Source: Dehalococcoidia bacterium (lineage in GTDB: Bacteria; Chloroflexota; Dehalococcoidia; Dehalococcoidales; RBG-16-60-22). Taken from it: a stretch of 47,669 nt of DNA. Position 1 is the first letter of the stretch, and each line of letters opens with the position of its first letter. The notes under the pieces were generated by a model. That model saw only the letters and a program-made list of their open reading frames with translations. It was not told where the DNA came from and made no database searches. The stretch is taken from NCBI GenBank assembly GCA_003141235.1, contig PLLL01000069.1, positions 8,734-56,402 of the forward strand, in the 5' to 3' direction. The position numbers and the translations under genes were made by a program. Below, piece by piece: positions 9,124-16,878 of this stretch.

Positions 9124-9984
9124 GTGAGCATCTGGAAAATGAAGAAGTCTGGTATCTGTCTTACAGTTGTCTTGCTACTAAGTCTGGCGGTGGGTATCTT
9201 TACCGGCGGATGCGCCGCAGAAAAATCCTCAAAATTACAGGTAGTCACCAGCACATCACTGCTTGCCCAGATAGTCGAGCGCATTGGGGGAGATAAAGTC
9301 AGCGTGGTAAGCATTATTCCCCCGGCGCAGTGCCCGGGGACTTTTGATATCAAGCCGGGCGATGTCCAGAAGCTGGTCGATGCCCGGCTTTTTTTCATAC
9401 ATAACTGGCAGGGCGAGAAATTTACCACCGATTTGATTGCCTCGGCCAATAATAAAAACATGACCACGGTTAGTATTGAGCTGGCGGGCAACTGGATGAC
9501 GCCTCAGGTACAGCGCGACGCCACCGATAAAATTGTGGCTGTTCTGGCGCAGATTGACCCTGACAACAGCGCGGTTTATCAAAAAGCCGCGAGTGAATAC
9601 AAAGCCGCGGTAACGGCCAAGGAAACTGAAGTTAAAAGCAGGCTGGCCAAGGTCAATCTTGCCGCGGTCAATGTTCTCTGTGATGAGCAGCAAGCCGATT
9701 TCGTTAAATGGGCGGGGCTAAATATTGTGGCCACTTACGGCAGGCCGGAAACCTTTACTCCCCAGGTAGTCAAAGACCTGGTGGACAAAGGCAGAAGTGG
9801 TAAAGTGACACTGGTTATTGATAATATGCAGACAGGCGGAGAATCCGGGAAGAGCCTGGCTGAACAGCTAGGGGCAAAGCAGATTACGCTGTCAAATTTC
9901 CCGGGCGGTTATGATAAAACTGAGACATGGGAAAAAGCCATCGATAAAAATATCGAGCTGGTATTAAACTCAACCGGGAAGTAA
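9124..9984 (+). CDS. Metal ABC transporter substrate-binding lipoprotein (TroA/ZnuA-like)
   Basis: Captures a transition metal outside the membrane and delivers it to the permease encoded downstream. The protein has 286 residues. A signal peptide with lipobox-like TGGC lies near residue 29, then a cluster A-I lobe (VVTSTSLLAQIVERIGGDKV). The usual metal-binding HTFE-type motif is replaced by AQCPGTFDIKPGDV. Other plausible ligands are His in FFIHNWQG, an acidic/Gln cluster in CDEQQADFVKW and Asp in VIDNMQTGG, so the coordination sphere differs from classical ZnuA. The GTG at 9124 or the ATG at 9139 could be the start. Confidence 0.86.
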   Translation: MSIWKMKKSGICLTVVLLLSLAVGIFTGGCAAEKSSKLQVVTSTSLLAQIVERIGGDKVSVVSIIPPAQCPGTFDIKPGDVQKLVDARLFFIHNWQGEKFTTDLIASANNKNMTTVSIELAGNWMTPQVQRDATDKIVAVLAQIDPDNSAVYQKAASEYKAAVTAKETEVKSRLAKVNLAAVNVLCDEQQADFVKWAGLNIVATYGRPETFTPQVVKDLVDKGRSGKVTLVIDNMQTGGESGKSLAEQLGAKQITLSNFPGGYDKTETWEKAIDKNIELVLNSTGK

Positions 9985-9996
9985 AAGAACATCAGG

Positions 9997-10788
9997 ATGA
10001 ATGCAGGTAGTTTACATAACTATTCCATCGATATCGAGAATGCGGTGGTTTCTTACCGCGAGGATGTTGCCCTCCGCGGCGTATCGCTGAAAGTTAAAAG
10101 CGGGGAGTTCGTCGGCATTATCGGGCCCAATGGGGCCGGTAAGACCACGCTGCTCACTATCGTGAACGGGATGGGCAGACTGCTTCACGGTCAGGTGAGC
10201 GTCCTTGGCTATACCCTGACTAATGGCAATGGCCATTCCCTGAGGAAAAAGGTCGGTTATGTGGCGCAGGCGCAGACCATCGACCCCAGAATGCCGATAA
10301 GCGTTCGCGAGGTGGCGATGATAGGGCGATACGGTCGTCTCGGACTGTTCCGGAGGCCCGGCAAGCATGACTGGGAAATCGTGGATACGGCGCTGGATAT
10401 GGTGGGGATGACCCATCTTGCCCGGCGCCCGATAGGGCATCTTTCCGGTGGTGAGCAGCAGCGGGTAGCTATTGCGCGCTGCCTGGCCCAGGAACCGGAG
10501 ATATTCCTGCTGGATGAGCCGACAGCTTCACTGGACTGGAAGGCGAAGACCGACATTCTGGAGCTGGTGAAGCGGATTCATGACGCCAGAAAGCTGACCA
10601 CCCTGTTTGTCACCCACGATTTAAGCGCTCTTCCCATTGCCTGTGACCGCGTCGTGCTGATGAAAGACGGACTTATCCGGGACGAAGGCTCGCCCGGAGA
10701 CTTATTGACGGATGTAAAACTGGGGCAGCTCTATGATATGCCCGTGGCTGAGGTGGAAAAAAGACGCGGAGCGGCCGCGCTGGCTTAA
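9997..10788 (+). CDS. Metal ABC transporter ATP-binding protein (ZnuC/MntB-like)
   Basis: A 263-residue ABC ATPase. Walker A is GPNGAGKTT (about residue 43), the Q-loop lies in VGYVAQAQTID, the signature is [17 protein letters not shown], Walker B is EIFLLDEPTASLD and the switch His is in LFVTHDLS. It lies 12 nt after the binding-protein gene and 18 nt before the permease gene, so this is one operon. It supplies the energy for metal import. Confidence 0.93.
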   Translation: MNAGSLHNYSIDIENAVVSYREDVALRGVSLKVKSGEFVGIIGPNGAGKTTLLTIVNGMGRLLHGQVSVLGYTLTNGNGHSLRKKVGYVAQAQTIDPRMPISVREVAMIGRYGRLGLFRRPGKHDWEIVDTALDMVGMTHLARRPIGHLSGGEQQRVAIARCLAQEPEIFLLDEPTASLDWKAKTDILELVKRIHDARKLTTLFVTHDLSALPIACDRVVLMKDGLIRDEGSPGDLLTDVKLGQLYDMPVAEVEKRRGAAALA

Positions 10789-10806
10789 TATTACAGGTAT
10801 TAGCGT

Positions 10807-11655
10807 ATGGATTTCTCTATATTAACTTATCCGTTTATGCAGAATGCGCTCCTTTCCGCCTTCCTTGGCGGTATTGCCTGCGCTGTTATCGGCGTTTTTG
10901 TGGTGCTGCTGCACATGCCCTTTATCGGTGTTTGCATGTCGCACGCCGCTTTCGCCGGGGCACTGCTGGGGCTGTGGCTGGGTTTTGACCCGTTAATCGG
11001 GGCTTTCGCTTTCAGCCTCGGAGTGGCGGCTATCGTCGGTCCGCTGGCTGACCGCGGCGAGCTTAATCCGGAGACATCCGTTGGGGTATTATTTTCTTTG
11101 ATGTTGGGGTTAGCCTTTCTCTTCATGGGATTAATGCCCGGCCCGAAATCACAGGCTTTAGAGCTACTATGGGGCAGTATTCTCACCAATACACGGAGCG
11201 ATATTATAGTTTTAGCCGTAGTGGCTTTCCTGGTAGTAGGTATTGTATTATTGTTCTTCAAGGAGATTCAGGCCACGGTGTTCCAGCGTGATATGGCGCG
11301 CTCCGTGGGCATACCGGCGACGCTGATGCTCTACGGTATTCTTTTTATGACAGGAGCCACGATCACGGCATCATTCAGCTCTATCGGCGGGCTGCTTATT
11401 TTCAGCCTGATTTTAAATCCGGCTGCTGCGGCTTACCAGCTTACTTACAGCCTCAAGCGCATGTTTCTTCTCGCGGCGGCTTTCGGCGTCCTCTCCAGCT
11501 GGACAGGCTTGTTTTTTTCCTATCTTTTCAATATTCCCAGCGGCGCCACCATCGTTATAACTTCCTCGGTAATCTTTGCGATAGCGGTCATTTTTTCTCC
11601 CAAGAGGAAAGTGAAACGCTGGCAGAAGAAGCTGCTGGTGGAGAAAGCATCATGA
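10807..11655 (+). CDS. Metal ABC transporter permease (ABC-3 family, ZnuB/MntC-like)
   Basis: A 282-residue integral membrane protein with about eight hydrophobic segments. It begins with the family-typical FMQNALLSAFLGGIACAVIGVFVVL and has the conserved cytoplasmic coupling region around FKEIQATVFQRDMARSVGIP. It forms the channel for the importer. Its stop overlaps the methyltransferase start by 4 nt, so that gene is translated with the transporter. Confidence 0.93.
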   Translation: MDFSILTYPFMQNALLSAFLGGIACAVIGVFVVLLHMPFIGVCMSHAAFAGALLGLWLGFDPLIGAFAFSLGVAAIVGPLADRGELNPETSVGVLFSLMLGLAFLFMGLMPGPKSQALELLWGSILTNTRSDIIVLAVVAFLVVGIVLLFFKEIQATVFQRDMARSVGIPATLMLYGILFMTGATITASFSSIGGLLIFSLILNPAAAAYQLTYSLKRMFLLAAAFGVLSSWTGLFFSYLFNIPSGATIVITSSVIFAIAVIFSPKRKVKRWQKKLLVEKAS

Positions 11656-12242
11656 GCAAAGAATTTTTTAATTCCCGGGCCGCAACCTGGGATGAAAAAG
11701 CGGCGGAAAGAGATACAACCAGGCTGGAAGCTATGGCGGCCCGCCTCGATATTAAACCCGGTGCGGCGGTGCTGGATGTGGGCACTGGCACGGGGGTGTT
11801 TGTACCCTATATCTTAAAGAAAATTGGGAGTGAAGGAAAACTTGTCTGCCTCGATTTTGCGGAGGAAATGCTCAAGATAGCGTGTGCCAAGGGCTTTCGG
11901 GGTAATATCGAGTATATATGTGCTGATATTGAAAATTGCCGGCTGCCGGATAAATCCTTTGACGCTGTTGTCTGTTATTCCGTCTTTCCCCATTTTTGTG
12001 ATAAGCCGAAAGCTTTAAAAAAAATCGGCCGCCTCCTGAAGGATAATAGAAAGTTATTTATCTGTCATACTTCAAGCCGTCAGGCCATTAACGATATTCA
12101 TCGGAGTGTGCCGGAGGTCTGCGACCATCTGTTACCCAGGAACGAGGAAATGCGCCGGATGCTGGCCGGGGCTGGATTTAAAGACATCAGCATTGCTGAC
12201 GGCAAAGACGACTATCTGGTAAGCGCCCGGAAGCCCGGCTAG
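11652..12242 (+). CDS. Class I SAM-dependent methyltransferase
   Basis: A 196-residue Rossmann-fold methyltransferase. SAM-binding motif I is VLDVGTGTGVFVPYI (about residue 39), the acidic end of beta-2 is VCLDFAEEML, and motif III is FDAVVCYSVFPHF. It resembles the UbiE/Methyltransf_11 group. The substrate is unknown. The ATGA overlap with the metal permease gene is notable and may point to a role in metal-linked physiology, but that is guesswork. Confidence 0.85.
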   Translation: MSKEFFNSRAATWDEKAAERDTTRLEAMAARLDIKPGAAVLDVGTGTGVFVPYILKKIGSEGKLVCLDFAEEMLKIACAKGFRGNIEYICADIENCRLPDKSFDAVVCYSVFPHFCDKPKALKKIGRLLKDNRKLFICHTSSRQAINDIHRSVPEVCDHLLPRNEEMRRMLAGAGFKDISIADGKDDYLVSARKPG

Positions 12243-12260
12243 ATTTATCTGAATCGGTTG

Positions 12261-12299
12261 AAATAAGTATCAAGCTGCCTGGAAAACGATACCTTATTT
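12261..12299. terminator. Possible bidirectional terminator between convergent genes
   Basis: AAATAAG-TATC (12261-12271) pairs with GATACCTTATTT (12288-12299) with a one-base bulge. It separates the metal operon from the convergent regulator gene and overlaps the regulator stop codon. A/T flanks lie on both sides. Confidence 0.4.
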
Positions 12300-12938
12300 A
12301 CCCTCGCTCAGCCCGTGTTGAATGGCTATAACGGCTGCCTGGGTGCGGTCGGATACGCCCAGCTTGGACAGAATGGCGCTGACATGATTCCGCACGGTGC
12401 CCTCGGAAAGAAATAGCCGGTCGGCGATATCCGTGTTGCTTAAACCTCTGGCGATTAAACGTAAAACCTCTATTTCGCGGTCGGTCAATTTGCTGGTAAT
12501 CAAGGTGGCCGGCTGGGTCTGGTGGCTGGAGGCCTGGCGCAGCACTTTCCCGGCTACCGATGGGTCGACAAATGTTTTTCCGGTTACCGTTCCCCTGATT
12601 GCCTTGACGACCTCATCACGGGGCGTATCCTTAAGAAGATACCCCGATGCTCCGGCCTGTATCGCGTCGAACACCCATTCATCGTCGTCGTAAGTGGTCA
12701 GGACAAGAATTTTTATCTCAGGATGCTTCGCTTTTATCTGACGAATAGCCTCGACGCCATTCATAATCGGCATCTTCAAGTCCATTAGAACCAGGTCGGG
12801 CATCTTTTTAGCTACTAACTCCACGGCAGCGGCGCCATCGTCGGCTACGCCGAGGATATCAATATCCGGCTCAAGCTTTAATAACATTTCCAGTCCGTCC
12901 CGGACAATAGCCTGGTCATCGCAAATTACAATTTTCAT
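12294..12938 (-). CDS. NarL/LuxR-family response regulator
   Basis: Two-component response regulator of 214 residues. The receiver domain (1-120) has the acidic pocket KIVICDDQ, the phosphorylatable Asp in LVLMDLKMP and the Thr in ILVLTTYDDDEW. The C-terminal HTH (about 148-212) reads LTDREIEVLRLIARGLSNTD, followed by SEGTVRNHVSAILSKLGV. Its ATG overlaps the kinase stop (ATGA). The palindromes upstream of the kinase gene and of the lipoprotein gene at 16323 are its most likely targets, by position. Confidence 0.94.
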   Translation of the reverse strand: MKIVICDDQAIVRDGLEMLLKLEPDIDILGVADDGAAAVELVAKKMPDLVLMDLKMPIMNGVEAIRQIKAKHPEIKILVLTTYDDDEWVFDAIQAGASGYLLKDTPRDEVVKAIRGTVTGKTFVDPSVAGKVLRQASSHQTQPATLITSKLTDREIEVLRLIARGLSNTDIADRLFLSEGTVRNHVSAILSKLGVSDRTQAAVIAIQHGLSEGK

Positions 12939-14305
12939 GGCCGTTCCACCTTTTTAATGACTAACCTGATGGTGGTGCCGGAACCGGGCTTACTGGTGAT
13001 ATTCAGCTCGCCGCCCACCAGTTGTGCGCGTTCCTGCATCCCCGCCAATCCAAAGTGACTGGTTTTATCGATTGTATCTGCGTTAAATCCGGTGCCGTCA
13101 TCACTCACGGAAAGGCTAACTTGACCCTCGATACATTCTAATTTAAGCGTAAGTTTCTTTGCGCTGGCATGTTTCACAGTGTTGGTGATCGCTTCCTGCA
13201 CCACCCGGTAAATACAATGCTCAACATCGGGTGACAGGAGCGGCATCATGATTATTTCCGGCATATCCAGGGTCAGACTGGCGCGTGACGCCGCATCTTC
13301 GGCCATTTTTCTTAAAGCCAGCGCCAAACCCATATCATCCAGAGGACTGGCGCGGAGCGATTTCAGCGCCCGGCGGGTTTCTTCCAGCCCGGAATGAGTG
13401 GCTGTTAAAGATTTTTCCAGTATGGAGTGCGCCGTTGGTTTATCAACGTCCCAATAAGCTTTAATTGTTTCTAACTGGACAGACAGGCCGCTCAGGGTAT
13501 GCGCCAGCGTGTCGTGCAGTTCCAGCGCCAGGCGGTTGCGTTCGCGGCTTGTGGACAACTGCTCCAGCGTGCTGGCATACTGCGTCAGCCGGCTGTTGGC
13601 TGCCTCCAGAGATTGCTGCTGGGCTCTCAACCGGCTCATGAGATAGCTGATGGAAAAACCCACTACCAGGAAAATAACAGTCTGAATCAAAAATACCCCC
13701 AGCACTCCCTGGAAAGGCTGTGTGCCCGGCCCGGCGGAAGACCACCTGACGGCCAGGTTTAAAGCGGTAATCCCCAGGATAATGAACAGGATATGCTGCC
13801 ACTTATATTGCCAGGCAACCAGCAGCAGCGCGACGAACAGAAAAGGAAACATTACCAGTACCGTGGCCTCCGGGGAGCCGAAACGCGGGCCGAGAGGCGA
13901 AAGTTGACCTGTATAATAATTGATAATAACCGGCGAAATAGCGGTAATGGCAATTACTACCGGGATAAACGCCTGCCTGAGCTTTCCCTGTAGCCACGGC
14001 CAGTAGGCCAGAACAAGGCAGAGAAGAGCGATACTCCCGTATAAAATATAGTAAAGATAACTATTATCTTGTACAGTGGCTTGTTGCGGCAACGCTAGCT
14101 GAAGAAATTGTTGAGGCAAAGTCTGGTTTACCGAGGCTTGTTCCAGTATTTGTCGCGGCAGTTGCTCTGATTGCGGTGATTGAAAAACCTGGTTAATAAC
14201 AAATAATACGATGACATAGCCGAGCAAGAGAAAGGCGGCCATACGTATCATCCGTACCGCATCCGAACGTGGAGTTGTAATCTTCATACCTGCATTATAG
14301 TCCAT
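12935..14305 (-). CDS. Multi-pass sensor histidine kinase (HisKA_3/NarX-LiaS type)
   Basis: The first half has about six hydrophobic segments (e.g. AAFLLLGYVIVLFVINQV, YLYYILYGSIALLCLVLAYW, ATVLVMFPFLFVALLLVAW) with a short extracytoplasmic Gln-rich loop between the first two. A coiled linker is followed by the dimerisation/phosphoacceptor motif RNRLALELHDTLAHTLSG and an HATPase domain with SVSDDGTGFN and GLAGMQERAQLVGGEL. The ORF track begins at a TTG (14332). The ATG at 14305, preceded by TGAGG at suitable spacing, is the better start and gives 456 residues. It probably senses a membrane or envelope signal and phosphorylates the adjacent regulator. Confidence 0.92.
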   Translation of the reverse strand: MDYNAGMKITTPRSDAVRMIRMAAFLLLGYVIVLFVINQVFQSPQSEQLPRQILEQASVNQTLPQQFLQLALPQQATVQDNSYLYYILYGSIALLCLVLAYWPWLQGKLRQAFIPVVIAITAISPVIINYYTGQLSPLGPRFGSPEATVLVMFPFLFVALLLVAWQYKWQHILFIILGITALNLAVRWSSAGPGTQPFQGVLGVFLIQTVIFLVVGFSISYLMSRLRAQQQSLEAANSRLTQYASTLEQLSTSRERNRLALELHDTLAHTLSGLSVQLETIKAYWDVDKPTAHSILEKSLTATHSGLEETRRALKSLRASPLDDMGLALALRKMAEDAASRASLTLDMPEIIMMPLLSPDVEHCIYRVVQEAITNTVKHASAKKLTLKLECIEGQVSLSVSDDGTGFNADTIDKTSHFGLAGMQERAQLVGGELNITSKPGSGTTIRLVIKKVERP

Positions 14306-14354
14306 GGGTATCCTCAATGCATGTAACTCCAATCATTAATTGTTAACTTTCTCC

Positions 14355-14424
14355 ATGACACGTGTCATTATTGCCGGTTGTGTAAATCATGGCAAGGGTC
14401 ACTATTTAATGACACCGCACACTA
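14355..14424. promoter_or_regulatory. Regulatory module copy 1 (ATGACACGTGTCAT palindrome)
   Basis: A perfect 14-bp palindrome ATGACACGTGTCAT (14355-14368) is followed at offset +27 by GTAAATCATGG and at offset +48 by TATTTAATGA, then CACACT. The same elements with the same spacing recur at 16195. It lies about 50 nt upstream of the kinase start, in the divergent region with the coiled-coil gene. It is therefore a candidate response-regulator site controlling both directions. Confidence 0.65.
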
Positions 14425-14615
14425 TTCCCTGATTATTTTCTATTATAAGCTGGAGATGAAAAGCAAAAATACAGCGATTAACCTTTGGGATGAAGTAACA
14501 AGGAATGAAAAATATAAAGATTTATAAGAATGAAACACACCGCGGCAAAAGTAATATTTTATTCATAAGTCAAGCGTATTATTAGATTTAAACAGTAAAG
14601 GAGGGAAAAACAGAT

Positions 14616-15440
14616 ATGAAAAATACACCATTTCTAATTGCCGTTATTGTTATCATCATCGGTGTGGTCGGATTCCTTGTTTACCATAGCCAGGCATCGT
14701 CAACTATTACCCTTAATGAAGCGTCTATCGCTTCTTTGGAGAGCCAGGCAACATCACTGGGAAACCAGCTTACGACTGCCAATACCGAGATTACCACATT
14801 ACAGACCCAGGCTCTTGCCGATGGCAACCAAATCAATACTTTACAGAACAATCTGAGTACCTCTACGGCACAGGCCGCTTCATTACAGGGACAGGTGACT
14901 TCGGCTAACGGTCAAATTACCACTTTACAGACCCAGTTGGCTACTATCACTTCGCAGGCTGCCTCGCTGCAGACCCAGTTCGATACCGCTAATGCGCAGC
15001 TTGCCACGCTTCAGACGCAGGTGGGCACCTCCAGTACGCAAATTACGTCCCTGCAAAATCAGCTCGCTACTGCCAATACCCAGATCGTCACGCTGCAGGC
15101 TTCTATTACTACTCTTCAGAGCACGCTTAGTCTGTCTCTTTCCACCACGGAGCTTAACGAGAGCGCTCTCACTCAGGCCGCCGGAGCGGAAACCATGATT
15201 GTCTCCTTTACGGCTGATAATGCAGGATATGTCTACGTAGCGGGCACGAGCTCGAGCGCTACGGCATTCATCCGGGTTACCGGCTCTTACGGCGGGTATA
15301 CCTACACCGGCAGCCACATTTTCGGTACAAGTAATACGGTAATCATACCGGTGTTGCCCGGTACAGTTTATGTCTATTTTGGAAATACGGATTCATCAGG
15401 TACTCCGACAGCTGATATCAGCGTCACTTATGACTATTAA
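14616..15440 (+). CDS. Membrane-anchored coiled-coil protein with C-terminal beta domain
   Basis: A 274-residue protein of no recognised family. An N-terminal helix (FLIAVIVIIIGVVGFLVYH) anchors it, followed by about 140 residues of Gln/Thr-rich heptad repeats dominated by ITTLQTQ, SLQGQ and TLQTQ, which should form a long extracytoplasmic coiled coil. The last ~95 residues look like a beta-sandwich (AGAETMIVSFTADNAGYVYVAG, IIPVLPGTVYVYFGNTDSSG). GGAGGG precedes the ATG by about 10 nt. It lies downstream of regulatory module 1, facing away from the kinase. A spacer or sensing role at the envelope is inferred from context only. Confidence 0.8.
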   Translation: MKNTPFLIAVIVIIIGVVGFLVYHSQASSTITLNEASIASLESQATSLGNQLTTANTEITTLQTQALADGNQINTLQNNLSTSTAQAASLQGQVTSANGQITTLQTQLATITSQAASLQTQFDTANAQLATLQTQVGTSSTQITSLQNQLATANTQIVTLQASITTLQSTLSLSLSTTELNESALTQAAGAETMIVSFTADNAGYVYVAGTSSSATAFIRVTGSYGGYTYTGSHIFGTSNTVIIPVLPGTVYVYFGNTDSSGTPTADISVTYDY

Positions 15441-15457
15441 TCGAGCGAGGGGGAAAC

Positions 15458-15502
15458 ATGATAGTTACGCGGTTGTCTGTCAGTAAGAAGGAGGTAAAGT
15501 GA
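15458..15502 (+). CDS. Possible 14-residue upstream ORF
   Basis: ATG with a GAGGGGG ribosome site encodes MIVTRLSVSKKEVK. Its stop overlaps the next candidate start as GTGA. It is too short for the ORF track. The good ribosome site and the overlap chain suggest a leader/coupling peptide, but chance cannot be excluded. Confidence 0.3.
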   Translation: MIVTRLSVSKKEVK

Positions 15503-15561
15503 AAATAACTATCAAACTAACGAATTCAATAAGAAAGGAGGTGAGCTATGTTACGAAATAA
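15499..15561 (+). CDS. Possible 20-residue upstream ORF overlapping the next gene
   Basis: GTG preceded by AAGGAGGT encodes VKITIKLTNSIRKEVSYVTK and ends 11 nt inside the next CDS. Ribosomes finishing here would land on the strong GGAGG of the 15548 gene. It could be a translational coupling leader. Coding status is unproven. Confidence 0.3.
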   Translation: MKITIKLTNSIRKEVSYVTK

Positions 15562-16012
15562 GAAATGGATAACCATCATAGTACTGGCAGCTACTTTAGT
15601 AATACTGCTTGGCGTCGTCGGCGGTATGGCTTATGCCGCGACTGGAACCACTACCACCGCTAATACCACTGCCAATGACCCGGCCAAGACCCTGTATGCT
15701 AAAGTCGCCACTATTCTGGGGATTGACCAGACAAAACTGGAAGCAGCGTTTACCCAGGCCCAGAACCAGATGCGTGATGAAGAACTGACCAACCGGCTTA
15801 AGAGTATGGTTGACCAGGGTACCATCACCCAGGCGCAATCCGATGCGTATCTGAAGTGGTGGCAGTCAAGACCTGATGTTGCCTCTCAAATCGATGCCGG
15901 AGGCGGACATGGAATCCCCGGAGGTCCTCAGGGTATGCAGGGACTAGGGGGTAATGCTCCACAGGGACCGGGCGGTAATGCGCCGTCCGCTCCAACCACT
16001 ACCACCAAGTAA
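15548..16012 (+). CDS. Small exported helical protein with Gly/Pro-rich tail
   Basis: A 154-residue protein. It has a signal peptide or N-terminal anchor (WITIIVLAATLVILLGVVGGMAYA), then a helical segment with KVATILGIDQTKLEAAF and MVDQGTITQAQSDAYLKWW, resembling small Bacillota/Chloroflexota exported proteins of the DUF2680 kind (resemblance only). The last ~40 residues are Gly/Pro/Gln-rich (GGPQGMQGLGG, QGPGGNAP). AAGGAGGTGAGCT precedes the ATG. The KLGI-type helix recurs in the lipoprotein gene at 16323. Function is unknown; context suggests an envelope role under the adjacent two-component system. Confidence 0.78.
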   Translation: MLRNKKWITIIVLAATLVILLGVVGGMAYAATGTTTTANTTANDPAKTLYAKVATILGIDQTKLEAAFTQAQNQMRDEELTNRLKSMVDQGTITQAQSDAYLKWWQSRPDVASQIDAGGGHGIPGGPQGMQGLGGNAPQGPGGNAPSAPTTTTK

Positions 16013-16048
16013 AGTGATACCGTTTTACCTCTTTCTATACTGGCATTT

Positions 16049-16080
16049 GAGAGGGCGAGGTTACTCGCCCTCTCTTGTTT
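16049..16080 (+). terminator. Rho-independent terminator
   Basis: GAGAGGGCGAG (16049-16059), tetraloop GTTA, CTCGCCCTCTC (16064-16074), then TTGTTT. The perfect 11-bp stem ends the coiled-coil/small-protein transcript before regulatory module 2. Confidence 0.88.
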
Positions 16081-16194
16081 ATCCAGGAATTCCCTCGATC
16101 ATAATCGCTCTGTTTATACCTGTATGTCAACTATTTCATCATCAGGTTAGGCGTTTATAAGCATAACTCCAGTCATGCCTTGTCGCCCCTCACC

Positions 16195-16264
16195 ATGACA
16201 GGTGTCATATAAATCAATCAGGTAAATCATGGTTGAAATATCTATTTGATGATTGCAAACACTG
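16195..16264 (+). promoter_or_regulatory. Regulatory module copy 2 (ATGACAGGTGTCAT palindrome)
   Basis: ATGACAGGTGTCAT (16195-16208, one central base off perfect), GTAAATCATGG at +27, TATTTGATGA at +48 and ACACT after it. The order and spacing are identical to the copy at 14355. It ends about 60 nt before the lipoprotein start, so TATTTGAT could lie at or near the promoter -10 region. It likely gives common control to the lipoprotein-MacAB operon and the kinase locus. Confidence 0.65.
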
Positions 16265-16322
16265 TCTGGTGAATTCGGGTCTACGGTAAGCTGATGATGG
16301 AAACAAAAAACAGGAGGAAAAA

Positions 16323-16805
16323 ATGAACTGGAAAAAATCACTATGTGTAGCAATTCTTACCGGAGCAGCGTTGGCTGCCATGGCAGGCTGTGGTCAGGTC
16401 GAAACGACAATACCTGCCACAGTGCAGACAACGTCTGTAACACAGCAAAGCACTGCGGTTGCAGTGCAGACACAGTCCGCAACCAAGCAAGGAACTGCAC
16501 CCACAGGGCAGATGCCTCCATCTGGCGTCAGTATTAACGGTACCATGCCGGCTGCTCCAACCATGGATCTGGCAGCGGCGGCAGCCAAGCTTGGGATAAC
16601 CCAGGTCCAGCTGAGCGCAGCACTGGGCAATACCCAGTCGGGGTTTCCGGATCTGGCATCGGCAGCCACAAAGCTCGGCATAACTGAAGACGCGCTCCGG
16701 CAAGCGCTCGGGTTCTCAAATAATGGCACGATGCCGGGCGGTACTCAACAGGGGGGCCCTCCACCGAGTGGTACTCCACCGACTGGCACACTCCCGGCCA
16801 GTTAA
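16323..16805 (+). CDS. Small lipoprotein with two KLGI helical repeats and a Gly/Pro tail
   Basis: A 160-residue protein. The signal peptide ends in the lipobox AAMAGC. A Thr/Gln/Val low-complexity stretch of about 50 residues is followed by two similar helices, AAAKLGITQVQLSAALG and AATKLGITEDALRQALGF. The tail is Gly/Pro/Thr-rich (GGPPPSGTPPTGT). GGAGG stands 6 nt before the ATG. It is the first gene after regulatory module 2 and leads the adaptor-ATPase-permease set. No family name is assigned. It may be an accessory or sensing lipoprotein of the efflux system. Confidence 0.78.
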   Translation: MNWKKSLCVAILTGAALAAMAGCGQVETTIPATVQTTSVTQQSTAVAVQTQSATKQGTAPTGQMPPSGVSINGTMPAAPTMDLAAAAAKLGITQVQLSAALGNTQSGFPDLASAATKLGITEDALRQALGFSNNGTMPGGTQQGGPPPSGTPPTGTLPAS

Positions 16806-16878
16806 ACAAAGTAGTCTGATGGAGCTCTGTGAAATATAAAACTGGTATTTACTTGAAAAGATAATATGAGGTGAAAAA

